64,000 bases of DNA, from the NCBI GenBank assembly GCA_963825565.1, contig CAWGTW010000006.1, forward strand, positions 62,001 to 126,000. The letters are read 5' to 3'. This document shows positions 44,342 through 53,293 of this stretch, in pieces. How positions within the stretch are numbered: position 1 is the stretch's first letter; each line of letters begins with the position of its first letter. This DNA comes from JBFGCT01 sp963825565. Lineage in GTDB: Bacteria; Actinomycetota; Acidimicrobiia; Acidimicrobiales; Ilumatobacteraceae. Position numbers and translations under genes: made by a program. Under the pieces are notes generated by a model, which did not search any database, had not been told where the DNA came from, and was given only the letters and a program-made list of their open reading frames with translations.

Positions 44342-44359
44342 CCCGGCCCGCACCGGGTC
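44340..44359. terminator. Hairpin at the end of the DUF2207-like gene
   Basis: gacccgg (44340-44346) pairs perfectly with ccgggtc (44353-44359) around a six-base loop, starting inside the stop codon. It lies between two convergent genes. No U-tract follows, as is common in high-GC genomes. Inferred terminator. Confidence 0.45.
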
Positions 44360-44384
44360 GCGTCGCGGGTGAGGCAGCGCCCCG

Positions 44385-45257
44385 TCAGGCGGCGCGGCGG
44401 GCGTTGCGGGTGATCTCGTCGATGATCTCCGCCCAGCGGGGCCGGGGCAGGTCGTGGCCCATGTCGGGGTACATGACCAGCCGTGAACCGGGCACCGCCT
44501 TTGCCGTGGCGATCCCGCCGCTCGGCTTGACCAGCGTGTCGACCATCCCGTGGACGACCAGCGTCGGCACGGTCACGCGAGCGAGGCCCGCTGTGCGGTC
44601 GGGGCTGGCCATGATCGCCGCGGTCTGGCGGGCGAGTCCGGCGGGACGGAAGCTGCGCTCGACGCTGGTCTTCGCCCTGAGCAGGTGCTCCTCGGGATCG
44701 AAGTGGGGTCCGGAGAACAGCAGGAAGTTCTCGACCGAGCGCTGCGCGGCGTTCTCCCTCGTCGGTGGCTTCATGCGGGCGATCTTGCGCATCACCTTGA
44801 CCGTCGCCCGGCCGTGCTTGCCGTCGCCGGTGTTCGACATGATCGACGTCAGCGAGCGAACCCGGGCCGGATGGTCGATCGTCAGCTGCTGCGCGATCAT
44901 CCCGCCCATCGACACGCCGACGACGTGGGCCGACTCGATGCCGAGCGCGTCGAGCAGCCCAGCGGCGTCGGCGGCCATGTCGGAGAGGTGATACCCGGCC
45001 GTGGGCGGACGCTTGGCGAGCGCCCCGGCGACCGACTTCCACTGCGGCGGCGCCTCCCAGTCGAACTCGGTGCTCAGCCCCTGGTCGCGGTTGTCGAAGA
45101 TGATGACCTGGCACCCCTGCTCGGCGAGCAGGTCGACGAAGTCGGGCGACCAGTCGGTGAGCTGGCCGCCGAGCCCCATGACCAGCAGGAGCGGTTCGCC
45201 TTCCCCGACCGTCTCGTACTCGATGGTGATCCCGTTCGCTTCGACCGATGGCATCAC
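44385..45257 (-). CDS. Alpha/beta-fold hydrolase
   Basis: A 290-residue alpha/beta hydrolase. Landmarks: GEGEPLLLVMGLGGQLTDW (oxyanion region), VIIFDNRDQGLS, nucleophile elbow GVSMGGMIAQQL (Ser about residue 102) and the terminal His in DMGHDLPRPRW. The MGLGG and FDNRDxGxS patterns are common in actinobacterial esterase/enol-lactonase-like proteins. Substrate unknown. It is coupled by a four-base overlap (45254-45257) to the methyltransferase gene upstream and ends the run that begins with phnD. Confidence 0.88.
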   Translation of the reverse strand: MMPSVEANGITIEYETVGEGEPLLLVMGLGGQLTDWSPDFVDLLAEQGCQVIIFDNRDQGLSTEFDWEAPPQWKSVAGALAKRPPTAGYHLSDMAADAAGLLDALGIESAHVVGVSMGGMIAQQLTIDHPARVRSLTSIMSNTGDGKHGRATVKVMRKIARMKPPTRENAAQRSVENFLLFSGPHFDPEEHLLRAKTSVERSFRPAGLARQTAAIMASPDRTAGLARVTVPTLVVHGMVDTLVKPSGGIATAKAVPGSRLVMYPDMGHDLPRPRWAEIIDEITRNARRAA

Positions 45258-46522
45258 CGGACTCTATTCCGGGGCGGGCGCACCCTCCAGAACCCTGCCT
45301 TCAGGTACCCGCCCTGGGCGAACGTCACCGGGTGGTCGGTGTCGTGGCCGGTGCGGGCGATCTCGCGCAGCCCATATCCGCCGCCGTCGGCGGCCGCCAG
45401 CACCGTCTCGAAGAACCGGTCTGGCGAGATGCGGCTGGAGCACGAGGCCTGCACGAGCACGCCGCCGTCGCGCACCAGCCGCAGCGCGAGGTGGGTCAGC
45501 CGCGTGTAGGCCCGCACCGCGGTGCCGACGTTCGCCTCCCGCTGGGCGAATGACGGCGGGTCGACGACGACGATGTCGTATCGCTGCTCCTCCCGGCCGA
45601 GGCGCACCATCGCGTCGAACGCGTCACCGACCTCGGACGTGGTCAGGCAGTCGCGCACCGCAGCCCGGTCGCGGTTGTGCTCCAGGTTGCGCTCGACCGC
45701 AGCGAGCGTCGGTGCCGACTGATCGATGCTGTGGACGCTGCGCGCGCCGCCGGCCGCGGCATGGACGGTGAAGCCGCCCGTTGCCGAGAACACGTCGAGG
45801 ACGTCACGCCCTGCCGCCAGCTCGCCGACCCGGATCCGGTTCGCCCGCTGGTCGAGGAAGTAGCCGGTCTTCTGCCCGTGGCGGACGTCGGCCTCGAACG
45901 CCAGACCCGCCTCGCGGAACAGGACCGGACCGTCGGGCACGTCGCCGTCGAGCACGTCGCCGTCGGCCAGGCCGAACGTCTCGCCGGCCTGCACGTTGCG
46001 GGCGAGGCGCAACACGACACCGCCACACCCGGTCGCGTCGAGCAACGCCGGCACGACGGTCGGGAGGTGCGGAAACCAGATCGGCGCATACAGCTTGACG
46101 ACGAGGACCCCGGCGTACCGGTCGACGACCAGGCCGGGCAACCCGTCGTTCTCCCCGTTGACGACCCGGTACCCGAGCTGCGCTGCGTCGGGATCGTCGA
46201 CGAACCGCCGGCGGCGCTCGACGGCGCCGGCGACCGCCGCCCGCCACCACGACGCGTCGATCGGGACCGGGCGGCCGGCGTGGAGGATCTTGATCCGGAT
46301 CGGCGACGTCGGGTCGTGGAGCCCGATCGCGGCGAACGACTTTCGGTCGTCGAAGATCACGGCCAGATCGCCCGCCTCCGCCTCGTGACTGACCGAGCGG
46401 ATCGAACCGTCGAAGACCCACGGGTGGCCGGCCCGGATCTGGCGCAGCGCGTCGGGGGTGACGCGCACGGCAACCCGCCGCCCGTCCGGAGGCGGGATCG
46501 TCGACAACCGCGACGCGATCAC
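45254..46522 (-). CDS. RlmI-like class I SAM-dependent methyltransferase
   Basis: A 422-residue rRNA large-subunit (cytosine-C5) methyltransferase-like protein, cytoplasmic. N-terminal PUA-like domain: VRVTPDALRQIRAGHPWVFD (about 20-39). Middle EEHUD-like domain: YRVVNGENDGLPGLVVDRY. C-terminal methyltransferase: VLDVFSATGGFTVHAAAGGA (SAM loop) and VVVDPPSFAQRE, the DPPxF/S motif. In E. coli RlmI modifies C1962 of 23S rRNA; the exact target here is inferred. Four-base overlaps with genes on both sides suggest polycistronic expression. Confidence 0.9.
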   Translation of the reverse strand: MIASRLSTIPPPDGRRVAVRVTPDALRQIRAGHPWVFDGSIRSVSHEAEAGDLAVIFDDRKSFAAIGLHDPTSPIRIKILHAGRPVPIDASWWRAAVAGAVERRRRFVDDPDAAQLGYRVVNGENDGLPGLVVDRYAGVLVVKLYAPIWFPHLPTVVPALLDATGCGGVVLRLARNVQAGETFGLADGDVLDGDVPDGPVLFREAGLAFEADVRHGQKTGYFLDQRANRIRVGELAAGRDVLDVFSATGGFTVHAAAGGARSVHSIDQSAPTLAAVERNLEHNRDRAAVRDCLTTSEVGDAFDAMVRLGREEQRYDIVVVDPPSFAQREANVGTAVRAYTRLTHLALRLVRDGGVLVQASCSSRISPDRFFETVLAAADGGGYGLREIARTGHDTDHPVTFAQGGYLKAGFWRVRPPRNRVR

Positions 46523-46635
46523 GCCGGCAGCACGACCAGTCCGGTGTCGGGACCGACGCGGCCGGGCTCGTCGAGCAGCCGGGTGGTCCCCACCGTCGAG
46601 CGGTCGACGTCGAGCACGGTGTGTTGCGCGGTCAT
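46519..46635 (-). CDS. Possible 38-residue small ORF before the RlmI-like gene
   Basis: MTAQHTVLDVDRSTVGTTRL, then a short tail ending LVVLPA; its stop overlaps the next ATG by ATGA. It has no recognisable family. It may be a coupling ORF or the end of a lost gene. It sits in the 198-base space between phnE and the methyltransferase. Confidence 0.25.
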   Translation of the reverse strand: MTAQHTVLDVDRSTVGTTRLLDEPGRVGPDTGLVVLPA

Positions 46636-46720
46636 CACGACAGCATGGCCCGATTCCTCCCCTGCCCCACCCTCGACGGCGACGACGGACCGACGGTCGC
46701 CTGCGGCAGCGATGGCCGGC

Positions 46721-47632
46721 TCAGTCGGGGTGGCGGACGATCGCGCCGCCGAGGTCGCCGAGGAACTCGAGGTTGGCGTCGGCCCCGGTGCGCTCGCTGC
46801 CGGCGAGGATGCGTCGCCGCACCGCACCGGACACGGCGTCGATGACCAGCACCATGGCGACGACCATGATCAGCACTGCCGACACGTTCTGCCAGTTGCG
46901 GAACTGCACCTGGGACGAGATCTCACCACCGATCCCGCCGGCCCCGACCAGGCCGAAGATCGCCGAGGCCCGGACGTTGATCTCGAACCGGAACAGCCAG
47001 TGCGCGACGATCGTCGGGAACGCCGCGGGGAGCAGCCCCCAGCGCACGCCGGACAACCACCGGCCGCCGCTGGACTCGATCGCCTCGACCGGCCCGGCAT
47101 CGACCTCCTCGATCGTCTCGCTCGACCACTTGCCGAGCGTGCCCGACGAGGCGAAGCCGAGCGCCAACGCTCCGGCCCACGGTCCGAGGCCGACGACAGC
47201 GAGGAAGATCGTCGCCAGGATCAACTCGGGGAACGCCCGGATGACGATGAACAGCTGGCGGATGATGACCCGTAGCCACCGTGGCGACACGTTGCTCGCC
47301 CCGAGGATCGCCAGCGGCAACGAGATCACCGCGGCGATCACGGTTCCCGTCCAGGCGATGAACACCGACTCGAGGATCTTGCCGACCGCGCCGCGGTCGA
47401 TCACGGTACGGAAGTCCGGGGGCACGGAGAGCTTGATGATCGTCCAGATGTTCCCGGGCGCTTGGACGACCTTGTCCCATGTGACGTCGAGGCCGCTGAT
47501 TCCCCACACCATGCCGATCACCACGACGACGGCGGCGGCGACGCGCCACCAGCGCGCGGCGGTCGGCGCGGCCGGGCGGGGCGCCTGCGGTGTCTCGGGC
47601 GTGGCCTGCGCCTCGATCGTCCCGGTCGTCAC
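46721..47632 (-). CDS. phnE: Phosphonate-type ABC transporter permease (second)
   Basis: A 303-residue inner-membrane permease of the PhnE family. After a polar Ala/Pro N-terminus come about six helices. Characteristic blocks: ESVFIAWTGTVIAAVISLPL, RAFPELILATIFLAVVGLG (coupling region with Glu-Leu), GPVEAIESSGGRWLSGVRWG and FEINVRASAIFGLVGAGGIG near the end. The GTG start overlaps the stop of the first permease by GTGA (47629-47632). With its partner and PhnC/PhnD it would import a phosphonate, phosphite or related oxyanion. It is the last gene of the transporter proper. Confidence 0.93.
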   Translation of the reverse strand: MTTGTIEAQATPETPQAPRPAAPTAARWWRVAAAVVVVIGMVWGISGLDVTWDKVVQAPGNIWTIIKLSVPPDFRTVIDRGAVGKILESVFIAWTGTVIAAVISLPLAILGASNVSPRWLRVIIRQLFIVIRAFPELILATIFLAVVGLGPWAGALALGFASSGTLGKWSSETIEEVDAGPVEAIESSGGRWLSGVRWGLLPAAFPTIVAHWLFRFEINVRASAIFGLVGAGGIGGEISSQVQFRNWQNVSAVLIMVVAMVLVIDAVSGAVRRRILAGSERTGADANLEFLGDLGGAIVRHPD

Positions 47633-48444
47633 AGCACCCGCCTGCGGATCGCATCGCTGATCTGCTCGATGACGGCGACGATGGCGAACAGGATGAGCAG
47701 GACCCCGAAGATCCGGTCGTACCGGAAGAACTGTCGCTGCGCCTCGATCACCCGGCCGATCCCGCCACCGCCGACCAGGCCGATCACGACCGACGCCCGG
47801 ACGTTGAGCTCGAAGACGTAGGCGGAATAGGCGACGTAGGCGGGGAGCACCTCGGGCAGCACGCCCGCCCTGACCGCTGCGATGTGCCGGCCGCCGGCGG
47901 CCTGCGCCGCTTCGAGCGGTCGCGGATCGGCGGCGTCGACCGTCTCGCTGAACAGCTTGACCAGCACGGCGAGGGAGAAGATCGTCAGCGCGATCGTCCC
48001 GCCGAACGCACCGATGCTGACAGCCGCGACGAGGATGACCGCCAGCAGCAGGTCGGGAATCGCCCGCAGCACGTTCATCACCGACCGAGCGACGACGAAC
48101 GTCGCCCGGTTCGGGGTCGTGAGCCTGCTCATCAGGAAGCCGATCGGCATCGCCAGGCTGCAACCGATCACGGTGGCCACGATGGCGATCTGGAACGTCT
48201 CGAGGATCGGGTCGAGCACGTTTCGCCGGTCGAACACCCAGTCCCAGTCGATCGGCCAGAAGCGCGCCCACAGCGGATTGGTCCAGACCGAGATGAACGA
48301 TCCCCAGTCCCAGCCCGACTGGCGTGCGGCGTAGAACGTGAACGCGATCACCGCCAGCCCGATCAGCACCGATCGGGCACGCAATCGGGGTTTGGTCGGC
48401 CTGGCCGGCGCCGCAGCGACGACGTCGACGGCCGAGGCGGTCAC
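47629..48444 (-). CDS. phnE: Phosphonate-type ABC transporter permease (first)
   Basis: A 271-residue permease paralogous to the neighbour. Helices begin at VLIGLAVIAFTFYAA. Family blocks: LDPILETFQIAIVATVIGCS, RAIPDLLLAVILVAAVSIG, DPRPLEAAQAAGGRHIAAVR and FELNVRASVVIGLVGGGGIG. GTG 48444 overlaps the phnC stop by GTGA. Two different PhnE subunits form a heterodimer in many PhnCDE systems. The upstream frame is open but antisense to nothing sensible and would overlap phnC entirely. Confidence 0.93.
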   Translation of the reverse strand: MTASAVDVVAAAPARPTKPRLRARSVLIGLAVIAFTFYAARQSGWDWGSFISVWTNPLWARFWPIDWDWVFDRRNVLDPILETFQIAIVATVIGCSLAMPIGFLMSRLTTPNRATFVVARSVMNVLRAIPDLLLAVILVAAVSIGAFGGTIALTIFSLAVLVKLFSETVDAADPRPLEAAQAAGGRHIAAVRAGVLPEVLPAYVAYSAYVFELNVRASVVIGLVGGGGIGRVIEAQRQFFRYDRIFGVLLILFAIVAVIEQISDAIRRRVL

Positions 48445-49232
48445 GACGCGCCCGCCGCCTCGCCCCGCTCGGCGAGCAGGTCGTCGGGGGTGATCGCACG
48501 GCCGTAGATCTCGTGGAACGTGTCGTCGTCGACGTCGGCGATGTCGCCGTCGAAGACCAGTTCGCCGGCGCGCAGCCCGATCAATCGCTTGCCGTAGCTG
48601 CGGGCGAGGTCGAGAAAGTGCAGGTTGATCAGCGTCGTGATGCCGAGCTCGCGGTTGATCCGCTGGAGATCGCCCATCACCTGGTGGCTGGTCACCGGGT
48701 CGAGGGCGGCGACCGGTTCGTCGGCCAGCATCACGGTCGGTTCCTGGGCCAGCGCCCTGGCGATGCCGACCCGCTGCTGCTGGCCGCCCGACAGGTTCGA
48801 GGCCCGGACATAGGCCTTGTCGACGATCCCGACGCGCTCGAGCGCGGTGAATGCGATCTCCCGATCGTCCGCCGGCCACAGCCCGAGCGTCGATCGCCAC
48901 GTCGGCACGTACGCCAGCCGGCCCATCAGGACGTTGTTCAGCACCGTCGTGCGCGTCGCCAGGTTGAACGTCTGGAAGATCATCCCGACCTGCTTGCGGA
49001 CGTTGCGCAGTTTGGCGCCCTTCGCGCCGACGACCTCGACCCCGTCGACCCGGATCGAGCCGGAGGTCGCGGGGACGAGGCCGTTGAGCGTGCGCAGCAA
49101 TGTCGACTTGCCGGCGCCCGACAGCCCGACGACGACGACGAACTCGCCGTCGTCGATCGTCAGGGTGACGTTGCGCAGTGCCTGGACGCCGCCCCGGTAC
49201 GTGACCGAGACGTCGTCGAACTCGATGGCCAA
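48441..49232 (-). CDS. phnC: Phosphonate-type ABC transporter ATP-binding protein
   Basis: A 263-residue ABC ATPase powering phosphonate-type import. Walker A GLSGAGKST (36-44), Q-loop KQVGMIFQTFNL, signature NLSGGQQQRVGIARALAQEP, Walker B VMLADEPVAALDP and the switch His in TTLINLHFLDLAR. The family-typical NVLMGRL segment is present. It starts six bases after phnD and overlaps the permease gene by four bases. Confidence 0.95.
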   Translation of the reverse strand: MAIEFDDVSVTYRGGVQALRNVTLTIDDGEFVVVVGLSGAGKSTLLRTLNGLVPATSGSIRVDGVEVVGAKGAKLRNVRKQVGMIFQTFNLATRTTVLNNVLMGRLAYVPTWRSTLGLWPADDREIAFTALERVGIVDKAYVRASNLSGGQQQRVGIARALAQEPTVMLADEPVAALDPVTSHQVMGDLQRINRELGITTLINLHFLDLARSYGKRLIGLRAGELVFDGDIADVDDDTFHEIYGRAITPDDLLAERGEAAGAS

Positions 49233-49238
49233 GCCGGA

Positions 49239-50429
49239 TCAGTCCGGCGGTTCGGTGATCCCGAGTTCCGCTGCGGCTTCGCGCACGATGTCGAAGTCCG
49301 ATTCGGTCGCCGGCTGGATGTCGGTCCAGCCGTAGATCTCGTCGAAGATCGCCTCGCCTTCCTCGGTGGAGAGGAACTCGGCGACCGCGTCGTAGAACGC
49401 GGCCTTGAGCGTGTCGGGGAGGTCGCTCCGGACGGCGACGACGTCGTTGGGGATCTCGCGCGTGATCGAGAACACGATCACCTGCTCCCCGACGTCGGGT
49501 TGCTCTTCGCGGATGTTCCGTCGGGCGTCGTCGAACGACACGCCGATGTCGGCGTCGCCGTTGAGCACGGCGGTCACCGCCGCGTCGTGGCTGCCGGCGA
49601 AGATCGGGGTGATGTCGCTCTGCGGATCGATGCCGAGGTTGATCAGCTCCAGTGCCGGGAACAGGTACCCCGAGGTCGAGCTCTCCGAGACGAACGCCAC
49701 CCGCTTGCCGGCAACGGCGGAGAGGTCGGCGGTGCACGACGAACCCGGCGACACCGGGGTGCCGTCCTCGGTCGTGTCGCTCAGCTCCTTGCCGTCGTCG
49801 CCGAACGCGACACCGACCTGGAGCGCAATCGCATCGAGCGCGCTGACCTGCGTGACCCCATCCTCGGTGTTCTCCAGCGCCGTCGCCGGCTGCAGGGTGC
49901 CCTCGGCGCAGATCGTCGGGTCGTTGGTGAACCACTGGCCGTGGTACGTCGGCGAGCCGAAGCGGATCGACTGGATCACCGCCTCGATGTTGCCGAAGTT
50001 CTCCTGGCCGAGGACGTAGCCGAACGGCCCGAACGCGCCGAAGTCGGCGGTCCCCTGCCCCATCGCCGTCACCAGGCCGGTGTAGTCGGTCGTGACGACA
50101 CCGTCGACCTCGATTCCGAGCCCCTCCTGGAGCACGTCGATGAACGGTTGGATGTCGTCCTGGAGCGTCTCTTGCTCCTGCGACGGCACGAAGCCGAAGA
50201 CGATCTTGTCCGGCCAGTCGTCGGGAACGTCGGACGGCGGTGCGTCGGTCGCCGATGATGCGTCGGTCAGCGGCGGCAACTCGGTCGGCGGCGGTGCCTC
50301 GGTTGCCACCGGGGCATCGGTGGTAACGGGCGCGTCGGTCGCCGCCGCCCCCCCGTTGTCGTCACTGCCACAGGCGGCAGCGACGAGCCCCAGGGCGCAC
50401 GCGGCGGCCAGCAGTCGGCGTGATCTCAT
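49239..50429 (-). CDS. phnD: Phosphonate-type ABC transporter substrate-binding lipoprotein
   Basis: A 396-residue PhnD-type periplasmic-binding-fold protein. The signal MRSRRLLAAACALGLVAAAC ends in Cys20 (lipidation), followed by an Asp/Thr/Pro/Ala linker. Core features: IVFGFVPSQEQETLQDDIQP, VVTTDYTGLVTAMGQGTADF, AFGPFGYVL, KRVAFVSESSTSGYLFP and GDADIGVSFDDARRN. These are typical of phosphate/phosphite/phosphonate binding proteins; the aromatic and acidic pocket residues cannot be assigned to one ligand. ATG 50429 has a strong ggggagga ribosome-binding site. Promoter space is the 80 bases up to the nucleotidase gene. Confidence 0.94.
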   Translation of the reverse strand: MRSRRLLAAACALGLVAAACGSDDNGGAAATDAPVTTDAPVATEAPPPTELPPLTDASSATDAPPSDVPDDWPDKIVFGFVPSQEQETLQDDIQPFIDVLQEGLGIEVDGVVTTDYTGLVTAMGQGTADFGAFGPFGYVLGQENFGNIEAVIQSIRFGSPTYHGQWFTNDPTICAEGTLQPATALENTEDGVTQVSALDAIALQVGVAFGDDGKELSDTTEDGTPVSPGSSCTADLSAVAGKRVAFVSESSTSGYLFPALELINLGIDPQSDITPIFAGSHDAAVTAVLNGDADIGVSFDDARRNIREEQPDVGEQVIVFSITREIPNDVVAVRSDLPDTLKAAFYDAVAEFLSTEEGEAIFDEIYGWTDIQPATESDFDIVREAAAELGITEPPD

Positions 50430-50509
50430 GTGGTTCCTCCCCTGTTGAGTCGTGCTCGACAGCGAACCTACCCGGTGGACGCGCCTGCATCTCAACACTT
50501 CGACCGGAT

Positions 50510-51076
50510 TCACTCCCCCGAAACAAGCCGTTCGAACTGCGGCCACGTCGAGATGTCGAGCACGCCGTCGTGGGAGCGGTTCCATGGCCGGACGAAGCGG
50601 CAGACGCGAGCGTCGGGACGCGCGACCTGCAGGCGCTCGAGGTTGTGGTCCGCGTCCTCGAGGTACACGTCGCAGTCGACGCTCGCCTTGTCGTCGACGA
50701 TGTGCACCTCGCGGGTCGGGATGCGGTGTTCGGCGATCCACTCGTAGGTGTCGTGGATCGCGAACGACGGCTTGGTCGTGACGATGACGATCCGGTGCCG
50801 GCGGGCCAGGCGGTCGAGCGCTTCGACCGCGCCGGCGTACGGCTGGAGGATGCGGAAGATGCTCGCCCCGTCACCGCTGGTCCGCGCCCACCGCCAGAAC
50901 TCGCGCATGTCCGGGAAGTGGGTCAGCACGGTCGGGGCGTCCCACACGTCGACGTGCTCGGGGAGCAGGTCGGAACCGAACTCACGGTTGTAGCGGGAGA
51001 TCCAGCCCGCGTTGAAGTCGGCGACGACGCCGTCGAGGTCGATCCCCAGTCTGAGCTGCCGCCGGCGGGTTGTCAT
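50510..51076 (-). CDS. NT5C-like 5'(3')-deoxyribonucleotidase (HAD family)
   Basis: A 188-residue HAD-type phosphatase with motif I RLGIDLDGVVADFNAGW (DxDGxxxD), motif II IVIVTTKPS and motif IV region VHIVDDKASVDCDVYLEDADHN. This is the pattern of 5'-nucleotidase, deoxy (PF06941), which dephosphorylates (deoxy)nucleoside monophosphates. It has the same direction as phnD, 80 bases upstream of it, so cotranscription is possible. It diverges, across 56 bases, from a paralogue at 51133. ATG 51076 is preferred to 51115 because the extra residues are not conserved. Confidence 0.84.
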   Translation of the reverse strand: MTTRRRQLRLGIDLDGVVADFNAGWISRYNREFGSDLLPEHVDVWDAPTVLTHFPDMREFWRWARTSGDGASIFRILQPYAGAVEALDRLARRHRIVIVTTKPSFAIHDTYEWIAEHRIPTREVHIVDDKASVDCDVYLEDADHNLERLQVARPDARVCRFVRPWNRSHDGVLDISTWPQFERLVSGE

Positions 51077-51132
51077 CGCTGCCCACTCTGACAGGCTGTG
51101 CGGATGGGACGCCAACGGACCGGACGTGCGCG

Positions 51133-51786
51133 ATGAACGACGCGTTCGTCCTCGGCGTCGATCTCGACGGTGTCGTCGCCGACCACAGCCGCCGCTTTCG
51201 CGACATCCTCGCCGAGCTCCGCGGCGTGCCGCCCGAGACGTTCACCCTCGAGCGCTCGTGGGACTTCGCCGAGTGGGGCCTGGCGCCCGGTGAGTACTCC
51301 GAGCTGCATCGGATCGCCGTGATGGAACACGACATGTTCCGCACGATGGACGTGATCGACGGAGCGGTCGAAGCGCTGTGGCGGCTGTCCGACGCCGGTG
51401 TGTGGATCCGGGTGATCACCCACCGGCTGTACGTCAACTGGGGCCACGAGAAGGCGGTGGCCGACACCGCGTACTGGCTCGACAAGCACCGCATCCCGTA
51501 CCGAGACCTGTGCTTCCTCGGGGCGAAACCCGAAGCCGAGGCCGACGTCTACGTCGACGACGCGCCGCACAACATCGCCGAGCTCCGCGCCCGGGGCAAC
51601 GAGGTGATCACGTTCGAGCAGCCGTACAACCGTGGCGTCGAGGGTCGCAGGGCTCGATCGTGGGCCGAGGTCGAGGCGATCGTCGGCGAGATGGTCGCCG
51701 AACACGAGGGCCGGTTCGAGGCCCAACTCCCGGGGATCGATCCCGGCGCCGACCGTCTCGACCGCCATCAGGAACGCCTGGCCTGA
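51133..51786 (+). CDS. NT5C-like nucleotidase (HAD family), paralogue
   Basis: A 217-residue HAD-type phosphatase: FVLGVDLDGVVADHSRRF (motif I), IRVITHRLYVNWGHEKAV (motif II), and LCFLGAKPEAEADVYVDDAP, the acidic motif IV. The conserved HKIPYxDLCFLG-like block also matches the deoxyribonucleotidase family, in a second subgroup. It probably acts on a nucleotide or other small phosphate; the pairing with a divergent relative is unusual. ATG 51133 is supported by the conserved N-terminus; the upstream frame is antisense to the start of the other paralogue. Confidence 0.83.
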   Translation: MNDAFVLGVDLDGVVADHSRRFRDILAELRGVPPETFTLERSWDFAEWGLAPGEYSELHRIAVMEHDMFRTMDVIDGAVEALWRLSDAGVWIRVITHRLYVNWGHEKAVADTAYWLDKHRIPYRDLCFLGAKPEAEADVYVDDAPHNIAELRARGNEVITFEQPYNRGVEGRRARSWAEVEAIVGEMVAEHEGRFEAQLPGIDPGADRLDRHQERLA

Positions 51787-51880
51787 CCGATCCCGTTCAT
51801 CGAGCCGCACCGCACCGTTCATCGCCCGGAAACGCGACCGCTGGCGGCGCGGTCGATGCGGTGGCGTACTGTCGCGCCCC

Positions 51881-52999
51881 GTGATCGACATCAAGCGAAT
51901 TGCCATCAGCACGGGCGGCGGCGACGCCCCCGGCCTCAACGCGGTCATCCGCTCGGTGACACTCGCTGCCCGCAACCGGGGCTGGGACGTGGTCGGCATC
52001 CGTGACGGCTTCAACGGCTTGATGTTCCCCGACGAGTACCCGAGCGGCGGCGTCGTCGACCTGCCGCGGGAGGCGGTGCGGGGGATCTCGCATCTCGGCG
52101 GCACGATCCTCGGCTCGACCAACAAGGGCAACCCGACCTCCTTCCCGACCCAGCAGGAGGACGGCTCCTGGATCGAGGTCGACCGCACCGAGGAGCTGAT
52201 CGGCCGGTTCAAGGAGCACGAGATCGACGCGCTGGTGACCGTCGGCGGCGACGGGTCACTGACGATCGGCAACCACCTGTTCCAGCACGGGTTGCGGGTG
52301 ATCGGCGTCCCCAAGACGATCGACAACGACCTCGACAAGACCACGGCGACGTTCGGTTTCGACACCGCGGTCGACTTTGCCACCGAGTGCATCGACCGGT
52401 TGTTCGTCACCGCGACCTCCCACGGGCGGATCATCGTCGTCGAGGTGATGGGGCGCTACGCCGGTTGGATCGCCCTCCACGCCGGGATGGCGGCGGGCGC
52501 CCACGCGATCCTGATCCCGGAGATCCCGTTCGACCTCGAGCCGGTGGCCGCGACGATCAAGCAGCGCGAAGAGCGGGGGGCCAAGTTCTCGATCGTCGTC
52601 GTCGCCGAGGGTGCCGTGCCGGCCGGCGGCGAGGTCTCGACGCTCGGCCGGACACTCGGCCAGGCGGTCAAGCTCGGCGGCATCGGCGAGAAGGTCGGTG
52701 CCCAGCTGCACGAGTTGACCGGCAAGGAGCAGCGGTGCGTCGTGCTCGGCCACCTGCTGAGGGGTGGCCCGCCGACGTCGCTCGACCGGCTGCTCGGGCT
52801 GCGGTTCGGTGCCGCCGCCGTGCGCGCCCTCGAGACCGGGCACAACGGCGTGATGGTGGCGCTCGACCCGCCGAACGTCACCTACGTGCCGCTGGTCGGC
52901 GCCACGCAGCGGATGAAGACGGTCCCACCCGATTGCGACACGATCCTGACCGCTCGCGACCTCGGCATCAACTTCGGCGACCAGATGCCCCTCCCCTAG
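51881..52999 (+). CDS. pfkA: 6-phosphofructokinase
   Basis: A 372-residue phosphofructokinase making fructose 1,6-bisphosphate. The N-terminus is IAISTGGGDAPGLNAVIRSV, followed by VGGDGSLTIGN and GVPKTIDNDLDKT with the catalytic Asp, then VEVMGRYAGWIALHAG, VVVAEGAVP and VVLGHLLRGGPP. The donor-determining positions read Gly (GGDGS, ATP-like) and Lys (PKTIDND, PPi-like), the mixed signature seen in actinobacterial enzymes, so ATP or pyrophosphate cannot be chosen. GTG 51881 is the only start near a TACTGT -10-like sequence; the message may be almost leaderless. The stop codon coincides with the left edge of the dispersed repeat. Confidence 0.93.
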   Translation: MIDIKRIAISTGGGDAPGLNAVIRSVTLAARNRGWDVVGIRDGFNGLMFPDEYPSGGVVDLPREAVRGISHLGGTILGSTNKGNPTSFPTQQEDGSWIEVDRTEELIGRFKEHEIDALVTVGGDGSLTIGNHLFQHGLRVIGVPKTIDNDLDKTTATFGFDTAVDFATECIDRLFVTATSHGRIIVVEVMGRYAGWIALHAGMAAGAHAILIPEIPFDLEPVAATIKQREERGAKFSIVVVAEGAVPAGGEVSTLGRTLGQAVKLGGIGEKVGAQLHELTGKEQRCVVLGHLLRGGPPTSLDRLLGLRFGAAAVRALETGHNGVMVALDPPNVTYVPLVGATQRMKTVPPDCDTILTARDLGINFGDQMPLP

Positions 53000-53159
53000 T
53001 GCCGTGACCGTGAACGTTCGAGGTGTCGACGCCGAGTCGGGTGCGTCGCTCGCACGGCGTGGCGACGACTGCGTCGCCCTGCCCCACGGTGAGGAGCTGC
53101 AACGCCGCGAGCGGCGGAGCCGGCCGGCGGAACATCGCGAACGTCTGCGGTCAGGGCAC
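52997..53159 (+). repeat. Dispersed 163-base intergenic repeat, copy B
   Basis: Gap-free match to 3673-3835 with eight differences. It begins at the phosphofructokinase stop codon and occupies the first half of the intergenic region up to 53293. The palindrome region reads cgcgaacgtctgcg, losing two symmetric positions. The GTG-started frame is open here too and continues beyond the repeat. The remaining 134 bases contain ctcaccg/cggtgag arms but no gene. Confidence 0.85.
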
Positions 53160-53293
53160 CAGCAGCCCTCGCACCCTCGCCGTTCCTCCACCAGTGCGAC
53201 CCGGCGGCGCGCGGCCGCGCCGAAGCTCACCGCAACACGTCCTGCGTGCCCACCGGTGAGACCCAGCGACCGCCGCCGACGTGAGCGCCGACG

